This document shows, in pieces, positions 45,483 to 56,560 of a DNA stretch of 64,000 bases (position 1 is the stretch's first letter; the number at the start of each line of letters is the position of its first letter). Position numbers and translations under genes: made by a program. Source of the stretch: Dactylis glomerata (taxonomy: Eukaryota; Streptophyta; Magnoliopsida; Poales; Poaceae). Under the pieces are notes generated by a model that saw nothing but the letters and a program-made list of their open reading frames with translations, did not search any database and was not told where the DNA came from. Location: NCBI GenBank assembly GCA_007115705.1, contig QXEO01000232.1, positions 4,764,880 to 4,828,879 on the forward strand, read 5' to 3'.

Positions 45483-45986
45483 CATAGTGATCTTCATGAC
45501 ATATGTACGTTATCTTTACTCTATCAATTTCCCAACTATAATTTGTTTACCGAGCATGTTGTTATTTATCTTATGGAGAGACATCACTAGTGAATTGTGG
45601 ACCCCGGTCCATACATTGCTATTACCGTTTACTTTATTTGCTTATTTACATTCCCCCATACTATTACCTTTTACCACTCGATACACTCAATCCTTTGTTT
45701 ACAGCAAACCGGTGAGATTGACACCCTCATTGTAAGTTGGGAGCAAAGTTCTTGGTTGTGTTGTGTGCAGGTTCCACATTGCTGCTGGTGCAAAGCAAAG
45801 CCCTAGACGAGGCGCCTTATAAATTGTCCGGAGCTGTCGCGAAGCTAGCATGCATCACCTTCTGAAGTTTGGCTTTCTCCTACTGGTTCGATAAACCTTG
45901 GTTTCACAACTGAGGGAATACTTGCTGCTGTGCTCATCATACCTCCCTCTTGGGGTTCCCAACGGGGTGTAATCTATACGTCATCA
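45483..45986 (+). repeat. A2 3' LTR remnant
   Basis: The last 504 bp of the A LTR in plus orientation, from CATAGTGATCTTCATGACAT to CTATACGTCATCA. The first ~1.1 kb of this LTR and the A2 PPT are missing, replaced by D and the material to its left. Confidence 0.85.
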
Positions 45987-45991
45987 CATAG

Positions 45992-46708
45992 TACTCAATA
46001 TTCATCGGATCCTAACAAACACAACATGTAGAATTACATAACGATGATCTTGATCATGATAGGCAACTCACAAGATCTAAATATGAAGCACATGGAGGAG
46101 AAGACATCCATCTAGCTACTGCTATGGACCCATAGTCCAAGGTAGACTACTCACACATCACTCCGGAGGTAGACATGTTGATGAAGAAGGCCTCCGGTGG
46201 TGATTCCCCTCTCCGACAAGGTGCCGGTAAGAGCTTCTGGACCCTCCCAATCTCGCGTCGACAATGGCGGCAGCTTGTAGTATGTTTTTTGGAAAAGAGT
46301 TTGGGCCCTAGGGTTTTCTCATCGAGGAGAATATATAGGCGGAAGGGCGATGTCAGGGGGGTGGACCAGGGGTCCACACCACCTGGTGGCATGGCCAGGG
46401 GGTGGCCCGCGCCACCCTATGGTGCGGCTACCCTCTGGCCCCCCTCCGTCTCTGCTTTGGACTCCGTCTCGTGTCGGGAAAGATAGGAACTTCAGCTTTT
46501 GTTTCATCCAATTCTAAGAATATTTCCTGTGTAACTTTTCTGAAACACAAAAATAGCATAAAATAGGGAACTGACACTGTGGCATCTCGTTAGTAGGTTA
46601 ATTCCGGAAAATGCATAAAAACGCCACGAAGTGTAACAAAACACAAAACAAATGGTGCATAAACAAGCATGGAGCATCAAAAATTATAGATACATTTGAG
46701 ACGTATCA
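45992..46708 (-). repeat. A1 3' LTR, inner part
   Basis: It continues the LTR broken at 19816 and matches 52433-53123 of the 5' LTR, ending GACGTATCA. It includes the GC hairpin at 46385-46417. Confidence 0.9.
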
Positions 46709-46723
46709 AGCATCCCCAAGCTT
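46709..46723 (-). promoter_or_regulatory. Polypurine tract of A1
   Basis: The minus strand reads AAGCTTGGGGATGCT up to TGATACG. The same AAGCTTGGGG core is used by B and C. Confidence 0.8.
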
Positions 46724-49273
46724 AACTCCGGCTCGTCCTCGAGTATGTAAGTGATAACAAAACAATAATTTTTGAGGTGACATGCACCAACACAATCTTG
46801 ATAAAATGATGTAAAGCATTGAGTGCTGAGATCAAAATACTCTAAACATGGGCATAAAAGACATAATCTTGACAATAAAACTAGCAACCATGTTATAACA
46901 TGAAAAGTAACACAAACAAAAGATCATGAGTAATAATGCATTCAAAGTCAAGTGTTTGTTTCAAGTATATAGAAAAACATAGCAAAGTGGTATTCAGCTT
47001 GTCCTTCATGGAGTAGCAAAACATAAATGCATAGGACACCTTCAAGTTTAAGAGGGCGACTAGATACAAATAATTTAAGAACAAGCAAAACCATATTCAT
47101 AAATCAATCAATAATAAATTTGGGACTATGCACATTATACTCAGAATGACAACTATGCTCTCTTAGACGGTGCATATAGGTAGAAGGTAAAGACTCAACA
47201 TAAAAATAAAATAAAGGCCCTCCGCAGAGGGAAGCAGGGATTTATCATGTGCTAGAGCTTTTCATTTGTAAAACAGAGATAAAAAATGTTTTGAGAGGTG
47301 GTTGTTCTTGTCAACGACTGGCAGTGGGGTTCTTACTATCTTCCATACTAAGCAAGTTTTGAGAGAGAGAGATTGGCACATTTGTGCTCTTTTATAAAGC
47401 TTGGCACTCCTCCCCACTTTTCCTTTCACAAACCATGGCTAACCAATTCCATCGGGTGCCCACAAACTTTCACATACCATGGAGGAGTACCTTTTCTTTT
47501 TTATTTATTTTTTATTTTTTTGAAATATCACAATATGGAAGATAGCAAATCCGACCACTACGTCCCCATGAGCTGAAAATAGTGTCACAAAATGATAAGT
47601 ATTTTGAAGGTTTTTTTGAAAGGTAGCACATGAAAATTTACTTGAAATGGCTTGAAAATACCATGCATATGAATTTATAATGGACTCTTTGGAATAAACT
47701 TGGTTTTTGGTAGTTGGATGCACGAGAAGTATTCACTCTCAGTACAGCTGAAGGCTAGCAAAAGACTAGGAGCGACCAACTAAGAGAGCAATAACGACCA
47801 TAATCATGCATAGCGACAAAAAATTATTAACCAAAGCATAAAGTGGTATCACAAGTCAAAAACCAAATTATCATAGAGGCTTGAGGCGACTTGTTAAAGT
47901 CAAACATGATGTAAGCATGCGCCAAGTCAACCCAAATAAAGCATCAAAGGAGAATACCACAATAATATGCCGCTCCTAATAAAAACAACGCATGATTCTT
48001 TCAAATGCACATTAAGCAATCTCAGTCATTTGAGACAAGTCATGCTACAGCAAAAACTACTAAGAATATCATCAAAATGACATCAAGCATGACATGCAAA
48101 AGTCTAAGCCACAGTCTAAACAAGCTCCCATTTGTACCACTATAGGCATGAAACTTTTTTCTCTTCTCCAACACCAATCAACCTTTTTGTAACAACTCTT
48201 AAAGATGAAAACCAACATAGACCAGAGGTCTAAACACACCTTGATACAAAGAATAACAAGTTATGAACAAAAATCAAGGCAAAAAATGAAAGCTAAACGT
48301 AATACTAGAAAAAGAGAACACTCGTTGAACGAAAAGAGTGAAAACTAGAGTGTTCTTGGCAATGAAAAATGGACTGTGTCTTCTCCAAAAGAAACATGTT
48401 GGGGTCCAACCATTTATTGCAGCAACCAAAACAAAACAAAAGTGAAAGAGAAAATAAAGATGCTCTAAGAAAAACGCATAGTATACGAAGCAATAAAAAT
48501 ATAGTGTCTTGAAAGATGACCTGATTTTTGTCGATGAAGAAGGGGTGCCTCGGGGCATCCCCAAGCTTTGACGCTTGTACCACTTAGATATTTCTTGGGG
48601 TGACATGGGCATCCTCAATCTTGAGCTTTTGACCATACTTCATCTCATCTCATCATTATCCTTTCCCTACACTTGAAAACTTCTTTCATATAAAACTTCA
48701 CACAATTCTATTAGCAACATTAGTGTAAGCAAGATAGTAAATCCACCCTTTGGTTCAGTTTCAACTCAAGTATAACACCCATTAAAGCATAATCTAGTGT
48801 ATCAACTTCCTCAAAAGTTCCGTGATCAAAAGAACTCAAAAAGAAAGCGATCAAGAGGCAAACACAAATAGTGGCAGAAATCTGTCAAAACAGAATAGCT
48901 GGTAAAGATCAATTTTTTTGAAAATCTTCTGTTGCTCAAATCGAAAAGCGCAAAACTAATAAAAGTTAGGCAATAACCTGGGGTATGTGCAAAAGAAATC
49001 GCATATCAAAAAGATGTTCTGAGAATTTTTCACGAAATTTTACGTACAGCGCCGAAATCTATTTCAGAACAGCAACTTCCCCAAATCTTACCTTCCTCCA
49101 ATTAGAGGTTCTTCTTGGCACAAAAACGAAATAGAAATGATAAGGAGAGGTCATTACAGTAGTAATAACTTCCAAGACTCAACAAAAAGAAAAAGTACTA
49201 AAAAGAAAATATTGGGTTATCTCCCAAGAGTGCTTTTCTTTAACACCTTTGAGCTAGGCGCGGAAAGTGGAAA
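46724..49273 (-). other. 3' non-coding region of A1
   Basis: About 2.5 kb without conserved coding sequence. Polypurine-like AAAGCTTGGGGATGCCCC (about 48572-48555) repeats the tract upstream of the LTR. Parts match B and C 3' regions, for example AGCTTTTCATTTGTAAAACA and ATGGCTAACC near a TCGGGTGCC, showing shared ancestry of A and B families here. Confidence 0.7.
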
Positions 49274-51323
49274 TCAAGTAATTTCAAGCGATGAAGCATC
49301 AAGATCATAATTTGCTCTAAGAATAAGGTCAAAAAGTAATTTCTTTCTCTTTCTAGGGAAGTGCTCCATACCTTTCTTGAGTGGGAATGGATATTTAATG
49401 GTGCCTTCCTTCATATCAATAATGGCACCAACAGTTCTAAAAAAGGTCTTCCCAAAATAATAGGACAAGAAGCATTGAATTCAATATCCAAAACAAGGAT
49501 ATCAACAGGAACAAGGTTATTGTTAACCATAATAAAAACATTATTAATCCTTCCCAAAGGTTTCTTCTTAGCAACATCAGCAAGAGGAACATCAAAATAA
49601 CAATTTTCAAGCGGTGGTAAACCAAGCATATCATAAATCTTTCTAGGCATAATAGATACTTGCACAAAGATCACATAAAGCATTGAAATCAAAATCATTC
49701 ACATTCATCTCAATGATGGGCTCCCAACCATCTTCTAACTTCTTAGGAATAGAAACCTTTTGTTTCAACTTTTACTCTCTAATTTGCATGAGAGCATTCG
49801 TAATATGCTTTGTAAAAGCAAGATTCATAGGACTAGAATTAGGACTTAAAGCAAGATTTTGCAAGAACAAAATTACTTCAGAAATATTACAACCATCAAC
49901 ATCAAAATCATTAAAGGTAGTAGAGCTATTGTCTCCCATACTCTGAAAAATTTCAGCACTTTTATTAGAAAAAGTTCCTGCAGTTTTAGGTTTTTTAACA
50001 CAAGGAGTAGGACTTTTCTCTGCACCAATCAAAGTAAGAGGATTGCTAGCATTTGAAACAACATCACTAGTGGTGGTAATAGTACAAATCTTCATATTTC
50101 TAGCCATCTCGTCTTCTCTTTCCCATCTAGCATGCAATTCTTCTAACATCCTAACATTCACATCAATTCTAACCTGAATGGCATTCAAAGTCTTGCTTTC
50201 TTTCACATCATGAGGCAAAACCTTTAGTTTCAGAAGTTCAACATCAAGAGCAAGGCTATCAACTTTAGAAGCAAGAACATCAATTTTGCCAAGCTTTTAC
50301 TCAACAGACTTATTAAAAGCAGTTTGTTTACTAATAAAGTCTTTGAGCATGACTTCAAGATCAGAGGGCGCGCCCCTAGTGTTGTTGGAGGAATTACCAT
50401 AAGAGTTGCCATAACCATTACCATTGGTAGATAGATATGGCCTATAATTGTTGTTAGCAAAATTGTTCCTATAAGCACTGTTGTTGAAATTATTATTTCT
50501 AATGAAGTTTACATCAACATGCTCTTCTTGAGCAACCAAAGAGGCCAAAGAAACATTATTAGGATCAACATGAGCTCTATCATTAGCAAGCATAGCCATA
50601 ATGGTATCAATCTTATCACTCAAGGAAGAGGTTTCTTCAACAGAATTTACCTTCTTACCTTGTGGAGCTCTCTCGGTGTGCCACTCAGAATAATTTACCA
50701 TCATATTATCAAGAAGCTTTGTTGCGGCGCCCAAGGTGATGGACATAAAGGTACCTCCAGCAGCTGAATCCAAGAGATTTCTTGAAAAAAAATAGTCTTG
50801 CATAAAAGGTTTGGATAATCATCCAAGTAGCCAGTCCATGAGTGGGACAATTCTTTGTCATAGATTTCATTCTTTCCCAAGCTTGAGCAACATGTTCATT
50901 ATCAAACTATCTAAACTTCATAATATCACTTCTCAAAGATATAATCTTAGCAGGAGGATAATATTTTCCAATAAAAGCATCCTTACACTTAACCCAAGAA
51001 TCAATACTATTTGTAGGCAAAGATAGCATCCAATCCTTAGCTCTTCCTCTTAGAGAGAAAGGAAACAACTTAAACTTAATAATATCACCATCTACATCCT
51101 TATACTTTTGCATCTCACATAGCTCAACAAAATTGTTGAGATGAGGTGCAGCATCATCAGTACTAGCACTAGAAAATTGCTCTTTCATAACAAGATTCAA
51201 CAAAGCAGGTTTAATCTCATAAAAATTTGCCTCAGGAGCAGATGGCGCAATAGGAGTGTAGATAAAATCATTGCTGTTGGTGCTAGTAAAGTCACACAAC
51301 TTGGTGTTCTCAGGAGTACCCAT
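49274..51323 (-). pseudogene. gag: A1 gag-protease, broken by stops and frameshifts
   Basis: It starts MGTPENTKLCDFTSTNSNDF at 51323. The gag core is IIKFKLFPFSLRGRAKDWML then DAFIGKYYPPAKI. Stops interrupt it at 50907 (TAG), 50297 (TAA) and 49772 (TAA), each followed by sequence that continues the same frame. An Asn-rich stretch (NNNFNNSAYRNNFANNNYR) and a heptad-like helix follow. Protease-like sequence (MPRKIYDMLGLPPLENCYFD, NASCPIILGRPF, TVGAIIDMKEGTIKYPFPL) is split by frameshifts near 49650 and 49445. No reverse transcriptase or integrase follows; the non-coding 3' region starts directly. The element is therefore defective by deletion as well as by point damage. Confidence 0.85.
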
Positions 51324-51483
51324 TCTTGCAAAACTAAAAGCACACAAGCAAAAATAACAACTATAAAGGAACTATTTTTTATATATTTTTGATAAAAAGA
51401 TGCAAGCAAAAATAAAGTAAGCAAAACAATAACAAAGTAAAAATATTGGAAGCGAGAGACTCCCCTTGCAAAAATCCTCTTTC

Positions 51484-51501
51484 TCCCCGGTAATGGCGCC
51501 A
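51484..51501 (-). promoter_or_regulatory. Primer-binding site of A1
   Basis: The minus strand reads TGGCGCCATTACCGGGGA, 11 bp after the LTR, two to three bases off the B/C site. Confidence 0.85.
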
Positions 51502-51512
51502 GAAAAATGCTT

Positions 51513-53123
51513 TGATGGTGCGGTGTTGGCCGCCAAGTTGGGAACCCCAAGAGGAAGGTATGATGAGCACAGCAGCAAGTTTCCCTCAGTATGAAACCAA
51601 GGTTTAATCGAACCAGTAGGAGAAAGAACCAACTTCCGAAGGTTGATGCTAGCTAGCTTGGCGACAACTCTAGACAATTTATATAGGGCGCCTTATCTGG
51701 GGCGTAGCTTTGCACCAGGAGCAACGTGGAACCTGCACACAACACAACCAAAGTACTTTGCCCCAATTTGCAGTGAGGTTGTCAATCTCACCAGTTTGCT
51801 GTAAACAAAGGATTAAACGTATCGTGTGGTAAAAGATATTTGTTTGCGAGAAAGTAAATAATGCTTGTAAAAGTAAACGGTAATATGAATGTAAAATAAT
51901 GGACCGAGGTCCACAGTTCACTAGAGGTGTCTCTCCATAAAGATAAATAACATGCTGGGTAAACAAATTACAGTTGGGCAATTGACAGAATATAGAATGC
52001 AAACAATGCATGTACATGTCATGAGGATCACTATGAAATTCACTTGGGCATTACAACATAATACATAGACCGTAATACAACTGCATCTATGACTAATAAT
52101 CCACCCGCCGGATATCATCCGAACAACCGTTGGGTATTAAGTTGCAAGCAACAGATTATCGCCTTAAGCAAAGTATTTAAAGTAAACAATACGAATGTCA
52201 TTGGACACAAGATTGTTGTTTTCTCCCTAGTAGCAACAACACATCTACAACTTTAGAGGTTGTTGTCACTCCCCCAAGTTACCAGAGGCATGAACCCACT
52301 ATCGAGCAGAAATACTCTCTCTTGGAGTTACTAGCATCTACTCGGCCAAGATATCTACTATCAACGAAGAGCATGCAAGATCATAAACAACATAGAGATG
52401 ATAAATCACAAATCAACTTGACATAGTACTCAATATTCATCGGATACCAACAAACACAACATGTAGAATTACATAACGATGATCTTGATCATGATAGGCA
52501 GCTCACAATATCTAAACATGAAGCACATGGAGGAGAAGACATCCATATAGCTACTGCTATGGACCCATAGTCCAAGGTAGACTACTCAAACATCACTCCG
52601 GAGGCAGGCATGGTGATGAAGAAGGCCTCCGGTGGTGATTCCCCTCTCCGGCAGGGTGCCGGGAAGAGCTTCTAGACCCTCCCGATCTCGCGACAACGAT
52701 GGCGGTGGCTTGCAGTATGTTTTCTGGAAAAGAGTGCGGACCCTAGAGTTTTCTCGTCAAGGAGAATATATAGGCGGAAGGGCGATGTCAGAGGGTGGAC
52801 CAGGGGTCTACACCACCTGGTGGCGCGGCCAGGGGGTGGCCCGCGCCACCCTATGGTGCGGCTGCCCTCTGGCCCCCCTCCGTCTCGTGTCGGGAAAAAT
52901 AGGAACTTCAGCTTTTGTTTCGTCCAATTCTGAAAATATTTCCCGTGTAACTTTTTTAAAACATAAAAAAGCAAAAAAACAGGGAACTGGCACTATGGCA
53001 GCTCGTTAATAGGTTAGTTCCGGAAAATGCATAAAAACACCACGAAGTGTAACAAAACACAAAGTAAATGGTTCATAAACAAGTATGGAGCATCAAAATT
53101 ATAGATACGTTTGAGACATATCA
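51513..53123 (-). repeat. A1 5' LTR
   Basis: 1,611 bp, uninterrupted; the reference copy for the A-family LTR in this window. It contains the hairpin GGTGGCGCGGCCA ... TGGCCCGCGCCACC (52819-52850) and, downstream on the minus strand, TATATATTCTCC near 52776. Confidence 0.92.
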
Positions 53124-53710
53124 CCCAACGCTCTATCATTCCTCACTTTTATCGTCGTCGTTTTAGCCTAGCCTCATGAATATCTAGACCAAGAGTTTCT
53201 GTCCAGTTAAGCCCTTTGACGGTTCCTTGATGCAGATTCTCACATGAATGAGACCTGTAAACTGCTATTGTGTGAGGAGACATGGGAATAGAAATACATA
53301 GAATTTACATTAAGCTAAGTATCAAGCCCAATTTCAAATGGGATAATTGGTTACATGCCTCACATAAACTTGTGCTATTCAGTTTTGCCCAACGCTCAAA
53401 TCATTCCTCACTTTTACACTCATCGCTTTTTATCTGACCGTCATCATTTTATCCTAGCCTCATGAATATCCACACCAAGAGTTTCTATTCAGTTAAACCC
53501 TTTGATTGTTCCTTGACGCAGATTCTCACATGAGTGAGACTGATAAAATGTTGTACATGGAAAGAGAAACACATAAAATTTATGTTAAGCTAACTATAAA
53601 GCCCAATTTCAAATGGGATATTAGTTACATGCCCCACATAAACTTGTGCTATTCAGTTTTGCCCAACGCTCAAATCATTCCTCACTTTTACCCTCATCGT
53701 TTTAGCCTAG
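53124..53710 (+). repeat. Tandem array of ~280-bp units, right part
   Basis: It continues the unit broken at 18902 (CCCAACGCTC...), followed by a full unit from about 53276 and a partial one from about 53555. It is cut at CCTAG by A3. Confidence 0.85.
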
Positions 53711-54929
53711 TGATACGTCTCAAACGTATCTATAATTTTTGATGCTCTATGCTTGTTTTTACACCATTTGCTTAGTGTTCCATTACACTTTGTGGCATTT
53801 TTATGCATTTTCCAGAACTAACCTATTAACAAGATGCCACAGTGCCAGTTCCCTATTTTCTGCTATTTTTGTGTTTCGGAAAAGTTACACAGGAAATATT
53901 CTCGGAATTGGACAAAACAAAAGCCGAACATCCAGATATTAAACGAAGCTTCCAGAAGACCAAAGAGGAGATGGAGCCGAGCCAGAGGGTGGTCTCACCA
54001 CCAGGGGTTGCGGCCCAGGCCCTGGCCACGCCGCCCTATGGTGAGGGCCCCTGGTCCACCTCTGACGCTGCCCCTTCGCCTATAGAGACCCCCCGACGGG
54101 AAAAACCTAAAGACCCGATCAATTTTCCAGAAACACATCGCGATCTGCCGCCGTCGTCGACCCGAGATCGGGAGGGTCCAGAAGCTCTTCCCAGCACCCT
54201 GCCGGAGAGGGCAATCGCCACCGGAGGTCTTCTTGATCGCCATGCTTGCCTCCGGCGAGATGAGTGAGTAGTCTACCTTGGACTATGGGTCCATAGCAGT
54301 AGCTAGTTGGTTGTATTCTCCACCATGTGCTTCATGTTTAGATCTCATGAGCTGCCTTACATGATTGAGATCACCGTTATGTAATTCTACATGTTGTGTT
54401 TGTTGGGATCCGATGAATATTGGTGTTATGATTGAGTTGATGTGCTGAATATTATCTTATTTTATCTCTATGTTGTTTATGATCTTGCATGCTCTCCGTT
54501 GTTAGTAGCTATCTTGGCCGAGTAGATACTAGTGACTCCAAGAGAGGGTATTTATGCTCGATAGTTGGGTTCATGCCTCTATTTAATCTGGGGGAGTGAC
54601 ATAAACCTCTAAGGTTGTAGATGTGCTGTTGCCACTAGGGAGAAAACAACATTCTTATGTCCAAGGGCATATGCTTTGTTTACATTACACACTTTCCTTA
54701 ATGCAGTTATCTGTTGTTCGCAACTTAATATTCACGGGGTCCTCGGATGATTCCCCATGAGTGGATTATTAGTCATAGATGCAGTTGGATGGCGGTCTAT
54801 GTATCTTGTTGTAATGCCCAGAGTAAATCTCATAGTGATCCTCTTGACATATGCACGTTATCTTTATTCTATCAATTGCCCAACTGTAATTTGTTTACCC
54901 AGCATGTCGTTATTTATCTTATGGAGAGA
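53711..54929 (+). repeat. A3: A-family LTR, interrupted by element C
   Basis: It starts TGATACGTCTCAAACGTATC at 53711 and follows the A LTR for 1,219 bp until ATGGAGAGA, where C is inserted. The remaining ~400 bp should lie beyond the right edge. Whether A3 is a solo LTR or a whole element cannot be decided here. Confidence 0.85.
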
Positions 54930-56440
54930 TGATACGTCCAATTTGCATCACTATTTTGTATCATAATTTACTGTTATTCATTGATATATTTCATATTTAG
55001 ATATGATACTTATGTTATTTCCTTTGTTTTCACATGTTTGATGATCATCGGAGGAGTTGCTGCCGGAGTCGGGATTCTGCTGGAAAAAGGACCATCAAGA
55101 GACCATATTTTGAAGATCAGGAAAATTCTAGAAAAATACCCAGAAATTATATTTTACCAGAAGACTCACAGAGCCAGAAGGAGGGGTCGAGAGAGGCCAG
55201 GGGGGCCCCACACGCTAGGGTGGCGCGGCCAGCCCCCTGGCCGCGCCAGCCCTGTGTGAGGGAGCTCTGGCCCACCTCTGGTCTCGCCCCTTCGCGTACA
55301 TCATCGTCCCCGAAAACCTAAGTCAAGGGGGGGGTTCAGAGTTAGACACAACAGCCTCTGCGGGGCGGAGAACACCAGAGAGAAAAAGCTCTCCGGCAGG
55401 GAGAAATCTGCCGAGGAAATTCCTTCCCGGAGAGGGGAGATCGTCGCCATCATCATCACCATCGCACCGGACTTCATCGGGATCATCATCGTCATCATCT
55501 CCATCACCAGCACCTTCATCTCCACCATCACCTCACCATCCCGCTGTAACATCTTGAGTTGGATCTTGATATATTCATAGGGGAAACTTTCCCGGTGTTG
55601 ATTACTCTTGTAGTTGATGCTATTGAGTGGAACCGTTGAATTAAGGTTTATGTTCAGATTGTTATTTACCATTATTTCACCTCTGATCATGATCCATATG
55701 ATGTCTTGTGAGTAGTTCGTTTAGTTCTTGAGGACATGGGAGAAGTCAAGATGTTAGTAGTGAATTATTGTTGAGAAATATTTAATGGTTTGATATTGTT
55801 GTGGTGCTATTTCACTAGTGGTGTCATGTGAACGTCGACTACATGATACTTCACCATTTATGGGCCTAGTGAGATGCATTGTGAATTTGGTCACCGATTG
55901 TGGGGTTGCTGGAGTGACAGAAACCTAAACCTCCGTTGGGAAACCATTGCGCCAGGGAGCGTAGGATCATAGAGTTTAAGGCTGTGGTTAGATTTATCTT
56001 AATTACTTTCTTGTATTTGCGGATGCTTGCAAGGGGTATAATCACAAGTGTGTATTTATCCTAGTAAGGGTAGTGCGCTAGCACAGGTTCACCCCCATAA
56101 CACTTACCAAACCAATAAATACTATTGGCTCTATGAAGCGAAAGCTCTTGACAGAAAACTCCCGTGTGTCCTCGAGAACGTTTGGTTATTATAAGAACAC
56201 AACCGGCTTGTCCTTTGCTGAATAAAGGATTGGGCCACTTGCTGCAATTGTTACTACTGTCTTTTATTTACTAGCACTTTATTTACTCGTATTACTAAAT
56301 ACTCCTGAAAACCTGTTTGCTAGTATTTACAGTGATTCCTTGATCAAAACTACTCATCAACACCTTCTGCTCCTCGTTGGGTTCGACACTCTTATTTATC
56401 GAAAGTACTACGATACACCCCCTATACTTGTGGGTCATCA
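54930..56440 (+). repeat. C 5' LTR
   Basis: 1,511 bp, TGATACGTCCAATTTGCATC to TGTGGGTCATCA. It matches both B LTRs along its length. Confidence 0.93.
55220..55247 (+). promoter_or_regulatory. Perfect 12-bp GC hairpin in the C LTR
   Basis: TGGCGCGGCCAG (55220-55231), loop CCCC, CTGGCCGCGCCA (55236-55247). Arms are identical in both B LTRs while the loop differs (GGGG as read on the plus strand in B, the same after reversal). Confidence 0.7.
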
Positions 56441-56451
56441 AGACTATTTTC

Positions 56452-56469
56452 TGGCGCCGTTGCCGGGGA
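56452..56469 (+). promoter_or_regulatory. Primer-binding site of C
   Basis: TGGCGCCGTTGCCGGGGA, 11 bp after the LTR. Confidence 0.92.
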
Positions 56470-56560
56470 GTGTAGCGCTATTGAAGAGTGGAATTGGTAA
56501 AGGTAACCGTCGCTGTGAGTATTATTTTTATTTTGTCTTTTATTTTTGTTTTACTCTGCT

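Larger units (their letters stand above)
19817..45986 (+). mobile_element. A2: Gypsy element of the A family, inserted in A1's LTR, with a non-gag ORF
   Basis: It starts TGATACGTCTCAAA at 19817 and ends CTATACGTCATCA at 45986, with CATAG duplicated at 19812-19816 and 45987-45991. It is opposite in orientation to A1. It contains a 5' LTR, PBS, one unknown ORF, a 3' non-coding region matching A1's, then a rearranged stretch (35.5-45.5 kb) and only the last 504 bp of its 3' LTR. Element B is nested at 22565-34100. It encodes no enzymes. Confidence 0.85.
18903..53123 (-). mobile_element. A1: outermost Gypsy element (Athila-type), gag-protease only, hosting nested insertions
   Basis: The ends are exact: TGATGGTGCGG at 18903 and GACATATCA at 53123, with CCCAA duplicated at 18898-18902 and 53124-53128. 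It reads on the minus strand: 5' LTR 53123-51513, PBS, gag and protease, a long 3' non-coding region, PPT, and 3' LTR 46708-45992 plus 19816-18903. Its own length without nested DNA is about 8.05 kb. Reverse transcriptase, RNase H and integrase are missing, so it depends on partners. The LTR start TGATACGTCTC (minus strand) is of the type found in common Triticeae Gypsy families such as Sabrina or WHAM, from memory and unverified. Confidence 0.9.
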
